The notes under the pieces were generated by a model, which was given only the letters and a program-made list of their open reading frames with translations, was not told the DNA's origin and did no database searches. Both the position numbers and the translations under genes were made by a program. This document shows, piece after piece, positions 1 to 12,840 of a stretch of DNA of 64,000 nt (the stretch's first letter is position 1; each line of letters opens with the position of its first letter). Source of the DNA: Thuidium tamariscinum (taxonomy: Eukaryota; Streptophyta; Bryopsida; Hypnales; Thuidiaceae); the NCBI GenBank assembly GCA_947034885.2, contig OX344751.2, positions 46,219,082-46,283,081 of the forward strand, read 5' to 3'.

Positions 1-1968
1 TATTCTCATGGTTGAGGTTTAAAGTGCATATATCATATTTAATAATGTGATATAAACTTTGCACCACATGTATCACAAAAATTAATATCTAAAGAGATTC
101 TTATGGAAACATTTCTTATACATCTTTAATATGTGACATATGTGAAGATTATACAATCTCAATGCATTTTGTTAACTCCAAAAGTCTCAAAGTTTGCTTG
201 GGATTTTGAGTCCAAGGTTTAAATGGATTCAATTTTAGACATGATTTTCTAAAACAAAATTTGAAGATAGAAAATGACATTAGCTTTGTAGGGATACAAT
301 TTTTAATTTCAATTAGGATCTGGAAACAAAGTTGGGCCACCATAAATCTATGAAGGAAATTTTTGTCATGAATTCATAGGGATTGGTTTTAAAAAGGGGT
401 TTTATTGATCTCTACCACAAATTTGGTTTTAATATTTCATGAGCTTATAGGTTGATTTACCAAAATACATATTGAGATCTCATTGGAAATTTGTGTCTAT
501 AAACAATATGGACTTTGACCGCAATAAAGGTTTAGAGATTACTTTGTATTTGTACACTAAATTATTTGTAAATACCTTACATGAGTATGCTTGAAGGATA
601 CACGATTTGAATGGAAGATTCACATCATTCAAAAGTATAAGACCAAAATGACATGGCACAGTCTTAATCATATTAAATTCTGCGTTCCCATAGTAGTTAT
701 GTGCTCCCTCAATCTAGGAACTTGTAGTCTTCCGAAGGCCTCAAATCTCTTTTTATGCACTAATCTCAATATTGAGATTGTTCTAGGAAGAAAATGGAAA
801 CTTGTATATCTCTTGAAGATTATGAAGATTAAGGTTCAAATCTAAATCTAATACATTACATTATTTTGTCAAGAAGATGCAATGATTGTTACAAAATAAG
901 ATTGAAGCTCTCTAACTTTCACAACACTAATTGAAATAGAATGAATCAAAGTTTTTTCAATAGAAAAAAGTTATAATCTATAAGTTTAAATAAAATTTTA
1001 ATTTGAAGTTTTTTTTGGTTTCCCTTGTTTAGTGAATTATTTTTTGAGCTTAGAGTTGCTTAACTTAATTTTTGGGCACCAATTGTAATAAAAATGATAT
1101 GTCTTTAATGTATTTCTATCTTCAAAAGAAATATAAAAAACTATATAAAAAATTGAAATTATAAGAACATGTCCAAACTTCTGAGTGTTTTCAAAAATGA
1201 TACTAGGAACCTTAGGAAATTAGAGGATTCAAGTTTGACAATTATGTATAACAAGGTACAAAAAAAGTTATCCTAGTCATACGAAACATAGAACTCATGC
1301 ACTATATCTATCCAAAGTTTTGAAATTTCTTTACAAATTTCCACACTTGTTAAATGTACAATTCTATAGTTGGATATGCAACAATAGTATTTTATTCATT
1401 TTTGCACTTTGCACTAGAAATGATAGTTTCAAGTGGTTTTGAGTAAAATATAGTCTTTAAACTTTTAGGATTAGATACAATATCCATTTTCTATATTATA
1501 TAGATAATTACGAGTAAAAAATGATCAATTATTGTGTACTTTAAAGCATTAAGTATTGGACATTCACATATATGATAATAGGAGAATGCAAACATGTCTC
1601 AAAAATACATTATTATTATTTTTCTATCCATGTAAATATTTATAAATTCTTATGTTAGTTTTCAAGCATTTATATAATAGAGGTTTCTAATTTTTTTCAA
1701 TTCACTCTATAGTAAAAAAGGTACAACTATATTTTACTTTGAAATTTGAACTATCTTGTAACGGAGATTTTGCCTACTTGACAAAAATCCCAAGACAATC
1801 AATTAGGGGGTTATTTCTATGGAAAGGTCAATAAGTCTATTGTTTGTGTGACTAAGGTCACAATTATTGTATGTTGAATATTTATTTATGTCGTTTTTGT
1901 TTTTATTGTTAATTAAAATAAACCCAAGAAAAATCTCAAATGTCAAATTGTTATAGTTCACAAATCCG

Positions 1969-2041
1969 ATGCTATTTTATAGACCTTATGTATGGCGTCA
2001 ACAACCCAATGCTATTTTATAGACCTTATGTATGGTATCAC
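1969..2041. repeat. Short tandem duplication, 40-bp period
   Basis: Two adjacent copies of a 40-bp unit starting ATGCTATTTTATAGACC. The first copy is complete and the second runs about 33 bp before diverging. Both contain ACCTTATGTATGG unchanged, so the duplication is fairly young. Confidence 0.8.
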
Positions 2042-3299
2042 AGTCCTATCTAGTGTGTGGCTCATGTCAAATATTCTTTGTCAATTCGTCAGCGATAGTC
2101 AATTTGTCTTATACACAGTCTAGCCACTTAATGCAATTTTATATAATTATTAATATATTAATATATTTATTTATAATTTTTAATTCCTCTTTTTCTCTCT
2201 CATATAGTAATTTTATCACTCTTAATTTAATTGCAATTTCGTAATTTAATTTCAAATATAAGGAATTCAAATTCTTTCTTTGGCTTGATTATTTCTTTAG
2301 GTTGCCAACTTGATCCTCTTTAGCATGTCAAATAGTCTCTGTCGTTCCATTTAATTGGTTCATGTCAAATAGCCATAGACTTAATCTTATAAATACATCA
2401 TAAAGCTATTGACTCTTAAAATTCTATATCAATCTTCTATAATTTTGTCAACTTGCCACCTACTTCTAACTACTCAGTCGAATTGTCCACTATCATACAA
2501 CTAAGCAAATCCTACCAACTAGATATGCTAGAGAGTTAACTTGATTGCTACTGGTAATTTTAATTGCCAACTTGTCTTATATCACAGTCAATTTAATAGA
2601 TCTTCCTATGCTTTGACAAATTGAACAACATCCAGGTAATTACACCCAATTAATTTTCAAAGTAAATTTACACAAAATCATATCCTAACAAATTGATAAT
2701 TTCCATTATTCAATTATGCATCAATTATTGTGACTTGATTTTGATGCATATATTAATTGGACTCACCATTGGCCTTTTATCAAGTTGACATAGTTAAAAT
2801 CACAACCACATCAATTAATTAAATACAATAATTACAAGGACAACAATTCTTGCTATCACTTATAGGTCATTTGACTTTAGTTTGTTTCTCACAGTCCATT
2901 AGAAACAAATTGCACACATATTATTCTGTCCACTAGACTCTTGCAAAATTCATTTGTAAAAATCACTCATGACATAACATTCAGTTAACCAACAAATTTC
3001 ACTATTTTAGATCAAATGCAACATCTTAACTTATCTTAGCATTCCCACATGGTCAAATTGACATTAATACAACCCCAAACATTGTAATTTATAATTGAGA
3101 TCCAAGATTCAATTTGTCATTTCAGTATGTGATAATTCAAATTTAATTTCATACCATATTTAATCAATTAGACTTCACAACCCAAGATTGTAATTCCTCA
3201 TGAACACCAGCATTGTTTTAATCAAGTCAACATTATACTAATCAATTAGATTGTAAACAATATTCCAATCACAACAAAGGTATACCAAATTACTCAATT

Positions 3300-3740
3300 C
3301 ATTAGGGGTGAATGCAAGAAAGACTTGTACTATATGGCGTCACACTTTGAGTGACGGAGTTGTCATGAGCTATAACTTTTGAAGCATTAACTCTTTGAAC
3401 TTGAAATTTTTATTGAAGATGGATGATTTGATAGTTATCAAAACCCTTATTTTCCAAAAAATTCAAAAATCATTTTATATTTAAATTCTAATTTCTCTAA
3501 TTTGTCACACTTTGCAGTTTAGGGGTTTTTAGTACTAGGGAACACTTTAAATTAATAGTTTAGAGCTGAGATTTCTAGGGTCTATTCCTACACTAATTAG
3601 GCATGTTTCCATCGAAGGAAATTTAAAAAATCATTATTCTCTTTCTTCTACATGTGTACTAATAGGCCTCCCTTGCGCGCACATTTTTGAACAATCAAGA
3701 TAGTTTTTGGATCATTATTTTGGTGAAATACCTTTACCAT
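3300..3740. repeat. Dispersed repeat, related to 54175-54560
   Basis: This block and the one at 54175-54560 share an ordered series of short matches: TGCAAGAAAGACT, AGCTATAACTTTT, a TCATTTTA-rich centre, CAAATAGGCC/TAATAGGCC, and an end reading TTTTGGTGAAAT. Spacing is conserved but identity is low. The TTTTTGGTGAAAT end also occurs inside the TTAA-flanked element near 18788. No clean termini or target duplication are visible. Confidence 0.5.
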
Positions 3741-4492
3741 GAAGTCTTCCCAAATGGACAATTTTTAGTTTTAAGAAAAATTACTTTCATTATTTTTTAC
3801 AAATTAAAATGTGAAACTATAGTGAAAGTTACAATTTTCACGAAATTCAGCACTTTTCTAGTTCTCCTACTTAGAGATTTTTTCTATGCTTTTCCTTCCT
3901 AGGGTATCTTCTTCTTAAAGGTATATACATCAAACATATTTTTTACTTTAAAAAAAATTTGATTTACTATTTATATAATACTCCCAAAGAAAAAAATAAG
4001 TACTGTGCAAAACGCTACGCTTTTCAATAGGTCTTTCTTGCAATGACCCTTAGATTACAGCACCAATGTTGGCCAACAATTAGACATGTTACAACACATG
4101 CATACGACATGATGCTTTATTTATGCAATGTACTCCCAGACCATTAGACTTATTGATGGCCTTTAATTCTAGTGTAAGCCATGAGTTGTAAACCACTGGA
4201 TTGCTTTGCAACAAGAATTACAGATAATTTGACAAAAAGACTACACAGACTTTGCTATTCAATCACACAGCCATTCTACATCCAATTGACATCCAATTTA
4301 CTACTCTCAAGCTATTGGACAAAAATTACATGCATCGCATAGTTAATTATGAGCTTACTTAGACCAATTGACATAACTTACAACCATGGAAAAATAACTC
4401 AAGCTATGCTACTCAGTTGTTTCTGCTACCTTGGTTAAAGCTCCAACACTATGACAAGCCAGCTTGAGACAAATTGACAAGAATTCTATTTA

Positions 4493-4786
4493 AGGTAGGG
4501 GGTTGTAAAAGCGACCCTTTACTAGATGATTTGCATTTTGGAGAAGCTAAACTCCTTAAAACAATTTTCAGTAAATTTTTGTGGTAAGAAAAATGGAATT
4601 GGCATCTAACCCAGGTCGTTTCATATTTTTTGAACCTTCATGGAAGTAGTTATGAATTTTTGAAGTTGAAAACACGGTGGTTTCTAAAAGCGACCCCCTC
4701 CTGAAATGTACACTTCTGGTACATGTTAGAGGCAAAATCTATCAGATCGGTTTTAAAGACAAGGTTGCAATTACAACCCCCTACCT
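4493..4786. mobile_element. TA-flanked MITE with AGGTAGGGGG ends (mariner-like)
   Basis: The ends form a 16-bp inverted repeat beginning AGGTAGGGGGTTGTAA. TA dinucleotides flank both sides (4491-4492 and 4787-4788), the signature of Tc1/mariner insertion. The interior shares order and wording with the larger element at 43735-44360, including TAGTTATGAATTTTT and AAAAGCGAC. No coding capacity remains, so it is non-autonomous. Confidence 0.75.
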
Positions 4787-7700
4787 TACTCACATTGAGC
4801 CTCACTTGGCTATTTAAATGCAACCAGTTTGATAGCTCGTCGCTCAAACAAATGGACCATGGTTCTCATTCGCAATTCATATTCCTTCCCTCAATCACTC
4901 TGACCACTGGACAATGGACACAAGGAACAATTCCAAATGCAATTTAAACTATAACTTGACTTTAGCAAGTAGACAATAACAAACTCTAGCTCAGATGCAA
5001 GCACACACACAAAATAAAGTGACAAGTAGACAAAGTACCACAAACTCACAACTACCTGATGTCTCAGCTCAAATCAACTAGACATGTACACTTGCAAATA
5101 TTGAAAGCTTAGAATATATTGACAATTTGAAAACAAAGTACACTTTGAGTCATACTACATGTATGCACTGAAGACTAGACAATTAGACATTTGGACATAT
5201 AGTCTCATAAATGGGAAGACAACTCTTCACCGTGAAGCACCTTATCGACTTGACTTTCTAGTTCTTTGATTAATTCCTTCCAAATCCTTCTATTTGCACT
5301 TCTTTAAGTCTCAATTAATAATTACAAGTCTATTTGACATGGAAATGAAAATGAATCTAATTCTAAGCTCTATTTACACTTTGAAAGCCAAATTGACCTA
5401 AAAATTTGAAAAAATAGTGTTCACATATTCCTTAACCATACATTCTAAAATTTCTTACAATCCTAAAAAATAGATGTGCCTTACTCAAACTTGATCAATA
5501 ATAACTTTAAAAATATCCATTCTTGGTAGTTGATTTTAAACAATGAAAATATAGCTTGAATATTTGTCTTTCTATTCTACTTGCAAAACTTTGAAAAATT
5601 CAAAAATTCAATGCCTAATTGCAATTGGAAGATCTATGTGTTAGAATCCAATATATACACTTACTTAAATTTTTGGAAATTGTGTCCAATTGCCAAAAAA
5701 CATTAAAAAATCATTGTCTATAGAAGAAGTGTTTAATAAAAGTAAAAAACATCAAAATTTATCAAGTTGTCAAGACATGTAAAGAACAAATTTAGTTTGA
5801 TGGTAGTAACTTAATATAAATGCTACATTTAATAGTGATCCTAGTATAAAAAGACAAAAAATTTGGTACTTTAAAAAAATTTACACTACTTTTAAGACTA
5901 CTTATACATCTTGAAGAAATTTCAAATTAATTAGATATTTCTTATTATATTGATTAGTGCATTTTTATTTATTAGCTTTAATATAAGAACAATTACATTA
6001 TATCACAAAACTAAAACAGATTTTTATATTGATATACTATACACTAGCTCATCATACTACTAAAATCATAACTCCCTCTCTAATGTCACAAATGCTACCA
6101 TTAATACTAGGGGCTGGTGCTTGGTATGCTATGCATTCACTGTATCACATATTAATAAAAAAATTATATATTTGAATAGAATGCATGATATTGATTTCAG
6201 TAAGTCCTTAAAATAATTATTTTAAGTATTTTATAAGAATTTTTTCAATCATGAATACATGAAAATCTTATTGTCACACAATGTGATATTATAGAAAATG
6301 AGTAGCAATTTGCAATCACTTTTGTAATATCACTTTTTACAAAGAGTGATATTATAAAAATAATGTAGTTGTTGCAATGAAGGTGACATTAAAGAGGATC
6401 CACAAGAAGATATAATAGAGGTAGCAAATCCATTGGTTTTCTTGGCTTAATGCTTCTTTGCGCCTCTATGATTTAGTGCTTTTGTAAGATTTGAACTTTC
6501 ATGATATCAATCTTCTAAATTCTAATGATGATTGCATAGCATAGCAAGTACCAACCGCTAGTATAATAAGAAATTGTATTGAAACTAAAATATGGTTTAA
6601 CCCTAAGGTTCAAAGAACCACATAGTATAGTGTACAACTAACTATGGACAACATTTTTGGGTAGAAAAATTTAAAAAAAAATTGTATTCAAAAATAGATT
6701 GCATTGTATTTCTTTTTAGAAACTAAGATTGCTATGATACAAAAACAAAACTATATAGAAAATAATAGAAAATATTTAGTATAATATTATAGAATATTTT
6801 AGTTTTGGAAAAATGTTGATGTTCACATTATAGAATTGTGTGCTTCTTTCTTAAATCAATTGAAATTACAATTTAGATCAATTATAAAATACAAAGGCTA
6901 CAAATAATATTTTCATTTTTGAAGAATTTTTAAAGTTAGATCTTTGAAAATCACTTGAAGCAAATCTTAAAATATTTTCGAGATTTCAGCCACACAAATA
7001 TTTTTGCCCTTAATGGTTGACATTTATATTTTTGCTGTAAACTTTAAGAAAGTTATTGAACTTATTTTTTTAATACATTTAATTTTTCAGAAAGCCTTGG
7101 ATGCTTAGGGATTAAAAAGGATAATTTCATATTAGAAAAGAATTGGTTCTAGGGAAATTAAATTTTAAAATGACAATCTAGAATCCTTGGAGTGGATTTG
7201 AAATGAGTCTTTGACAAAAAGTGTCTATAGGATATTTTTGGATTCACTTCTACAATAAATAGGCTTGTGAAGCACTACATTTAAGGTGTATAATCAAATC
7301 TATATTTAGTGATCAATTTTCCATGCCCATCGTCTACAAACCTCATATATAGAGCAAGATCCATGCTATAATTCAAAAAGATTTTTGGTTCCCCTTGAGA
7401 TTGCCTACTAGCCTAAAAATGTCATTGAAGATTTATGGGGTCAAAGTCTTGTACATACATGGAAAGACAATAGACTTAATTGTAAATTTTTTCATCCTTT
7501 GGTTTATGTAGTGCCTCCTTTAATACTTATTCTAAAATGCTACAAATTTGCAACATGTGAAGTGTTCATTTGTCATTCATCTCCCCTCTTTTTGCAAGTT
7601 TTAGACCTAAACCTCCATTTAAGAGGATTGAAGCCAACTTGATGTAAATAGATTGCATGCTAATATGCCTTTATTGTCATCCTTCCAAAATCAAATAGAT

Positions 7701-8699
7701 TAAGCCATTTGTTGTTGTCATTCTAATGAAATTTAAATAATTTGTGGAGGTCTACTAAGAAAATCATGTTTGAAAACCTTAAATTCACAATCATGAGAGT
7801 TGTTGCTACTATAGAATAAGTTAAATCAACCCATGATAGGCCAACTCCCTAATACAAACATCTATCAGATGCCCCATTATAGCTTTCCATCAATCTATTC
7901 CAAGTTTTTTCTAATTAATGTAAACAAGACTTCATTAGGTAGGTTAATGGCTAAAATCAATTGGTTTTGAGTGATGGTAATAGAGATATTAGAGGTTGTA
8001 TTAGGAACGTACACTTTTCTAATGTAATTCATTACATAAACCAACTTTTTTTTATTCTTTTATATCATGTCCATGTTAAAAAATATTTCAACTATATTAG
8101 GAAATTTTGTAACTACATTAGGTGGTTTGATGACCACCATGGGTATAGTTTTTGATGGTTTTGGAGTAGTCTAGAGAGTATTTTGAGCCATTTGTCTAGT
8201 TCATTTCAAAAATTTGTAACAAATCATACTTTGTCAAAAAAATAAAATTATAGTTATTCTCCCCATTTCTCATGTTTGTCTTTAAATAGAAAACAAAAAT
8301 GTTTCAAATATGTCAACAAGGCAAACTAGTCAATCTACTTAAAGGTTGGTTTACCTTAGGTGTTCAAAGAGACTTCACATTGCTTTCTAGGATAAGTATT
8401 GAACATTTTTTAATACAACTTTACAATTATGTCTGGTATTCATTCCACATAGAAAAGAAAATATAATCACAAGGCTTAGAATACCTATGAAGCTAACACC
8501 TAAAGGAGAAACACCCAATACTGCACTTCTACGTTGCATTAGATCCTAAACTCATCCAAAACCGTCCCTAGATTGCAGTTAATGTGTTTGCCAAATACCT
8601 CATTCTAATTTGGTGACACATACCAAGGACACACACCAAAATCTGATTGGCTTTGGAAATTGTCCAATTGATTAAAAAAATAAATCTGATTGGCTCACT

Positions 8700-8945
8700 G
8701 CTAAATTTAGTAGTGTTCAGATTAGGGGGCATCTATTGAATAGTTTCAGTGGTCTAGGGAGCCAATACTTTGGAAAATCATAGAAATTACATATGATATC
8801 CAAATTTGTTTTTAATATTCATGATTTTCACTCACTTAACACTAGAAAAATATTATTTTTAGAAAAACCTGCGTCAACTAAGCCGAATTCCTTATTTGGA
8901 CGGTTTCGGGTGTTTCCATCGTATTCTCTTAGGCGCTTCCGTCAG
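8700..8945 (+). repeat. Dispersed repeat forming the GAR1 upstream region
   Basis: This block has two other recognisable copies in the window: 12840-13040 on the same strand and about 28325-28570 inverted. All share TTCATGATTTTCA followed by a CAACT...GAATT..TTAT stretch and then a GGTTT-GGGT-TTCC-like run. Here the copy ends only about 240 bp before the GAR1 start codon, so part of the promoter is repeat-derived, or the gene's upstream region was copied elsewhere. Confidence 0.6.
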
Positions 8946-8966
8946 CGGAGTTCCTGACGAAAGCTT

Positions 8967-9046
8967 AAACCCTAATGCTTTGACACCCAGATTGCAGAAG
9001 ACCTGCTCTACGGGAATGACTCTGCTCCAAAACCCTAAACCCTAAA
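8967..9046 (+). promoter_or_regulatory. Telo-box motifs upstream of GAR1
   Basis: AAACCCTAA-type motifs lie at 8967-8975 and as an overlapping pair at 9030-9046. Telo-boxes are known in promoters and leaders of plant ribosomal-protein and ribosome-biogenesis genes, which fits GAR1 beginning at 9181. Whether they lie in the promoter or the 5' leader is unclear; a TTGTGTTGCAG at 9068-9078 could also be the end of a leader intron. Confidence 0.6.
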
Positions 9047-9180
9047 TCTCAGCTGCGTAGTTGTTTCTTGTGTTGCAGGTTGACGAGTCCCCCAGCTCTC
9101 TTCGCAACGGAGCCTAATCTTCCATCTCCTCTTCCGATTGCGCGCGCCTCTCATTGCTTCGCCTCGGTGCAGCGCTCATC

Positions 9181-10758
9181 ATGAGGCCGCCTCTTCGTGG
9201 AGGTCGCGGCGGGGGTGGCGGTTTCCGTGGAGCAAGCGGAGGTGGAGGCTTTCGGGGAGGAAGCCGTGGAGGGGGTCGTGGGGGCTTTGGTGGCCGCGGT
9301 GGATACGATGAAGGGCCTCCGGAAGAAGTCGTTGGTATACTCACTCGCATCTGCTTTATTGGAGTTCGCTGTTTCACTATTTCTATTACCCTGATTTAGT
9401 ATCCGCTCTCCTTGTCGGTTCCTCTTTGTTCAGGTTGGCATTGTGCGGTACACGCTTTGGGCGTATTCATAGGATGATGCCTTCATCTCGATGTGTCTGG
9501 GTTGATTGTTTTTGCTGTTACGCCAATGCTGGTCCTTCGACGGCTGAGGTTCGACTGAGAGTCGGCTTGTCTCCGGTAGTGGGGCGACAAGTTTCTTTAG
9601 GGTACGGATAGCCTCTTCTCTGTGGTGAAGTTGTGAATTACTGGCATGCACTGATTTAATTTATGTCTTGCCGCTGGGACTTCTAGAGGTGGCCTCTTAC
9701 CTACATGCTTGCGAAGGAGAGGCAGTCACGAAGCTGACGAATGAGAAGATCCCCTACTTCAATGCCCCAATCTACTTGGAAAATAAGACTCAAATTGGGA
9801 AAGTTGAAGAGATCTTCGGTCCAATCAATGAGGCCGTAAGTTCTTTCCTGTGATGATATATTGACCCTGTTAAATCCACAATTTATGTATATATTGGTCT
9901 GTAACTAGCTAGCATAAGTTATGCACCGTTCTTACTTGCGCATGGATTCTCCTTATTTGGTTCCGCTGTAGGTGTTTTTTTCGGCAGGTGGTTCCAGTGG
10001 ATTGATGAATTAAACGGATGAGTGAGGGAAGTAGTGGAATTTGTTGACTTTTTTTTTTCTTTTGTTGTTTAGGAAAAAATCATTTCCGTTTGGAACTGTA
10101 TTGTAATGTTTAAGTCATTTGAGATGACGAATCTGGTGTTTGCAGATGTTCTCTGTGAAGATGCAGGAGGGAATTATTGCTACGTCCTATAAAACTGGTG
10201 ACAAGTTCTATATTGATCCTGCTAAATTGCTTCCACTGGCTCGGTTTCTGCCTCAGCCCAAGTAAAGAATCTAAGCCCATACTCTTTTCTGTTTCTTCCG
10301 TCTGTTTTCTGAGTATGCGCTTCTCTCATGCCTGATTTAACAGTATCATATTTATGTGTGTGAAAATGAGTTTAAAAGTCGCTTGCATGTTATGCATTGC
10401 AGAGGATCAACCCCTGGAGGTGGTAGAGGCGGCAGAGGTGGAGGTCGTGGAGGTACCTGACGAAACTGGACGCATTTGTGTTTCGATGTTCCAGGTGTTT
10501 CGATGGTAGTGTTTCTGTCTTGGAAGGTAATTGAGATTGCATGTTGTACCATTGCCAGAGTGTTGACTTCTGTTTATTGGTGAAATACCAGGACGAGGTG
10601 GAGCAAGGGGTGGGGCTCGTGGAGGGTTTGGTGGACGTGGTGGAGGAGGATTTCGGGGTGCTCGGGGTGGTGGTGGTGGGAGAAGTTTTGGTGGAAGCCG
10701 GGGTGGTAGTTTTGGAGGCCGAAGCAGTGGAGGGTTTAGAGGAAGAGGTCGATCATAG
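9181..10758 (+). CDS. H/ACA ribonucleoprotein complex subunit GAR1
   Basis: GAR1 is one of four core proteins of H/ACA snoRNPs, which guide pseudouridylation of rRNA and support rRNA processing in the nucleolus. I read five exons: 9181-9334, 9687-9835, 10146-10261, 10403-10452 and 10592-10758, all GT-AG, summing to 636 nt (211 aa) in one open frame. Residues 1-44 are an RGG-type tail. Residues 52-139 are the conserved core, with [46 protein letters not shown] and [16 protein letters not shown] second RGG/GGFRG tail ends in RGRGRS. The start is the first ATG in the core's frame and gives the family's usual MRPP beginning. Telo-boxes lie just upstream. The splice sites of the low-complexity fourth exon are the least certain part. 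Confidence 0.93.
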
Positions 10759-11340
10759 ATCCTGTAACTTACAACCCTCCGTCAGCTTTTTCAGATCTGT
10801 GGTCTACAAGTCGGCCTTAGGGGGAGAGTTATGGATGGTGACGATCTTGTCACATCTCTTCTTCGTGCAATCTGAACTCAGACAAAGTTTCTGACCTTTC
10901 TGTAGATCCTAGTTCGTTACATTTGTATTTACTACTTATGACTGGGAATTGTTTCCTGATGACAGCTTGCGCTAGAATGACGATACCACCTGTCTTCTTG
11001 CAAATTCGAGGTGTGTGTTGATTTGTTGTTGATGCTCATTCAACGACTCAGAGCTTTTTTTTCCAGCATCGGTTGCATTGTCTCAAATGTTTGCTGTGGC
11101 ATAGAGCCTTCGCCTTTAAGCAGAAGTCATTTTTCAGTTTGCTGTCAATTGTAAGATCTATGTGTGAGATCTATGTGTGCGTCAGTGTTGGGTACACGTA
11201 TTCCTGGCACTGCACCACAAGCAATTTGTGTTAAATGAAGAAAATCTGATTATCTGTGGTTTAAAAATGTTCTACTGCACTTCAAGGAGAAAATGGAAAT
11301 CCAGTCAAACCTTAGTTGGAATTATGGTACTTTATTGATT
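10759..11340 (+). other. GAR1 3' flank
   Basis: Moderate-GC sequence with no open frame, probably the 3' untranslated region followed by spacer. No clear poly(A) signal can be assigned. From about 11260 it blends into a dispersed repeat (AAGGAGAAAATGGAAATCCA) that recurs at 35215-35330. Confidence 0.5.
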
Positions 11341-11352
11341 GTTGATGGGGAG

Positions 11353-11481
11353 CAGGGCTTTTTTTTTGGAACAGTGTCTCCCCTGCTGGCCTCACCGCAG
11401 AGGCCAGATTTTGGAGGGACGACCCAACAGAGGTCAGATTTCTGACAAACTGGTGAAATTTCGCCAGAAAAAAAAGCCCTG
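11353..11481. mobile_element. hAT-type MITE with 8-bp target duplication
   Basis: A 129-bp element starts CAGGGCTTTTTTTT and ends with the inverted AAAAAAAAGCCCTG. It is flanked by a perfect direct repeat ATGGGGAG (11345-11352 and 11482-11489). A CAGGG terminus plus an 8-bp duplication is typical of the hAT superfamily. No coding capacity. It interrupts a dispersed repeat also present near 35215-35330, where the empty-site arrangement can be read. Confidence 0.88.
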
Positions 11482-11628
11482 ATGGGGAGTTGGTTAGGAA
11501 TGGGTTAGTGTTTGGGAAGTTTTTTGAGTTTTATCGGCTATTTTCCTCTAATTCCCAAATTGAATTAGTTTTTCAAGTACAACTAGGGTGGCCTTTGTGG
11601 TTGCCACGGTCTAATTTTTTTAATGTAT

Positions 11629-11922
11629 AGAAACTTCAAAATTCAATAACTTTCATGCTGTAGGCTGGAACACCATGAATCAAAGCTCGTGCACCCCTCC
11701 TCGCCGAGGGCTTTCCGATGTTACCAAACATGCACTTGGGGGACTCACGGTTTGGGAAATCTCAACGTAACATACAGAAACTTCAAAATTCAATAACTTT
11801 CATGCCGTAGGTTGGAACACCATGAATCAAAGCTTGTGCACCCCTCCTCGCTGAGGGCTTTCCGACGGTACCAAACATGCACTTAGGGACTCACGGTCCG
11901 GGAGATCTCAATGTAACAAACA
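11629..11922. repeat. Two-copy tandem repeat, 147-bp period
   Basis: Two adjacent units start at 11629 and 11776, each beginning AGAAACTTCAAAATTCAATA and containing GGAACACCATGAATCAAAGC and CACCCCTCCTCGC. They differ at only about a dozen positions, mostly transitions. More GC-rich than the surroundings. No open frame crosses both units. Confidence 0.9.
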
Positions 11923-12568
11923 AACAAACAACTTATCTTCATAGGAGGATGTCTGATTATTTTTTCTATTTTGTGTGCAAAATTAGTTTTTTTAGTTTTT
12001 TTCACCAATTTTTGGCCGATGTTTTTGAATTGCAATCGGGTGTTTTCCCAATTCAATCAGCTAATTTTGAACTAGCCGCTGGTTCTTCCTGAATGTTGGA
12101 ATGGATCCCTCTACCATACTTAGCTTTATTTGCACCCACCAAACTCATCCAAAATGCATTGTGATTTAATGAATTTTGTCATTTGTCCTTTGAGTGGCCA
12201 TAGTCTTTTGAGTTACATAGAGGTTTTGAGAGGCCAAAATTTTGGAAAACAACCATTTAAAAAAATTTCTTAACCCCTGCAAGCCTAGGGGTTAGAACAA
12301 AAGACAAATGTGTTATAAAATATAAGTTTTGTAATTTTTTTGAAGTTAACATTAAAGAAGATAATCTGAAGCAATGTGTGGGAAGGACTAGCAACTAAGG
12401 TAGGAACACCCATAACCGTCACTGCACCCATAACTAACAAGTAGAGTGTCCTTAAATCGTCTTCAAGAGTACCTCCAAATTATCACTCATTCTTAATTTT
12501 GATTGGTAAACTTTGAATTTTTTAGATTTTTTTGTGAGAATCAAGGTAGATTTACTAGAGTGTGGTAT

Positions 12569-12840
12569 CACTATAACAAAACATGGTCAAAAAAAACCGC
12601 GCAGAAATTTTTTGTGGTTTTTTTTGCCATGTTTTTGTGCGCGTTTTTCTTTGCGCGTTGCGCGTAGTGAACAGCCAACTTTGGCAACAATTTCCCACTG
12701 CTATTTTTGGAGTTAGGAAGTGTGTCATATATCAATGGAAAGGTATTCAACGCACAAAGAAAAACGCGCACAAAAACATGACAAAAAAAATCACAAAAAA
12801 ATTTCTACGCAGTTTTTTTCGACCATATTTTGTTATAGTG
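12569..12840. mobile_element. CACTA-like foldback MITE, copy 1 (partly collapsed)
   Basis: Starts CACTATAACAAAACATGG and ends with the matching CC..ATTTTGTTATAGTG inverted. TAT lies on both sides (12566-12568 and 12841-12843), fitting a 3-bp duplication. It is homologous along its length to the 374-bp copy at 61923-62296, including GTAGTGAACAGCCAACTTTG and ATATCAATGGAAAGGTAT. The inner part of the right arm is missing, so the hairpin is asymmetric. It sits inside the dispersed repeat that also lies upstream of GAR1. Confidence 0.8.

Larger units (their letters stand above)
1..8690. other. AT-rich intergenic region without genes
   Basis: No open reading frame here shows codon structure or a recognisable motif; the longest are under 90 codons and look random. 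The stretch is strongly AT-rich and made of decayed dispersed repeats, some entered separately (1969-2041, 3300-3740, 4493-4786). The block near 1260-1450 resembles the interior of the TTAA-flanked element at 17955-18824, so it is probably an old relative of it. Confidence 0.7.

Noticed and set aside
9030-9046. Interstitial telomere tract
   Set aside because: Only about two telomere-like units; better explained as telo-boxes of a ribosome-biogenesis gene.
9114-9377. Proline-rich open frame on the - strand opposite GAR1
   Set aside because: It is the complement of the Gly/Arg codons of the GAR1 N-terminal tail.
11629-11922. Centromeric or other satellite array
   Set aside because: Only two units are present.
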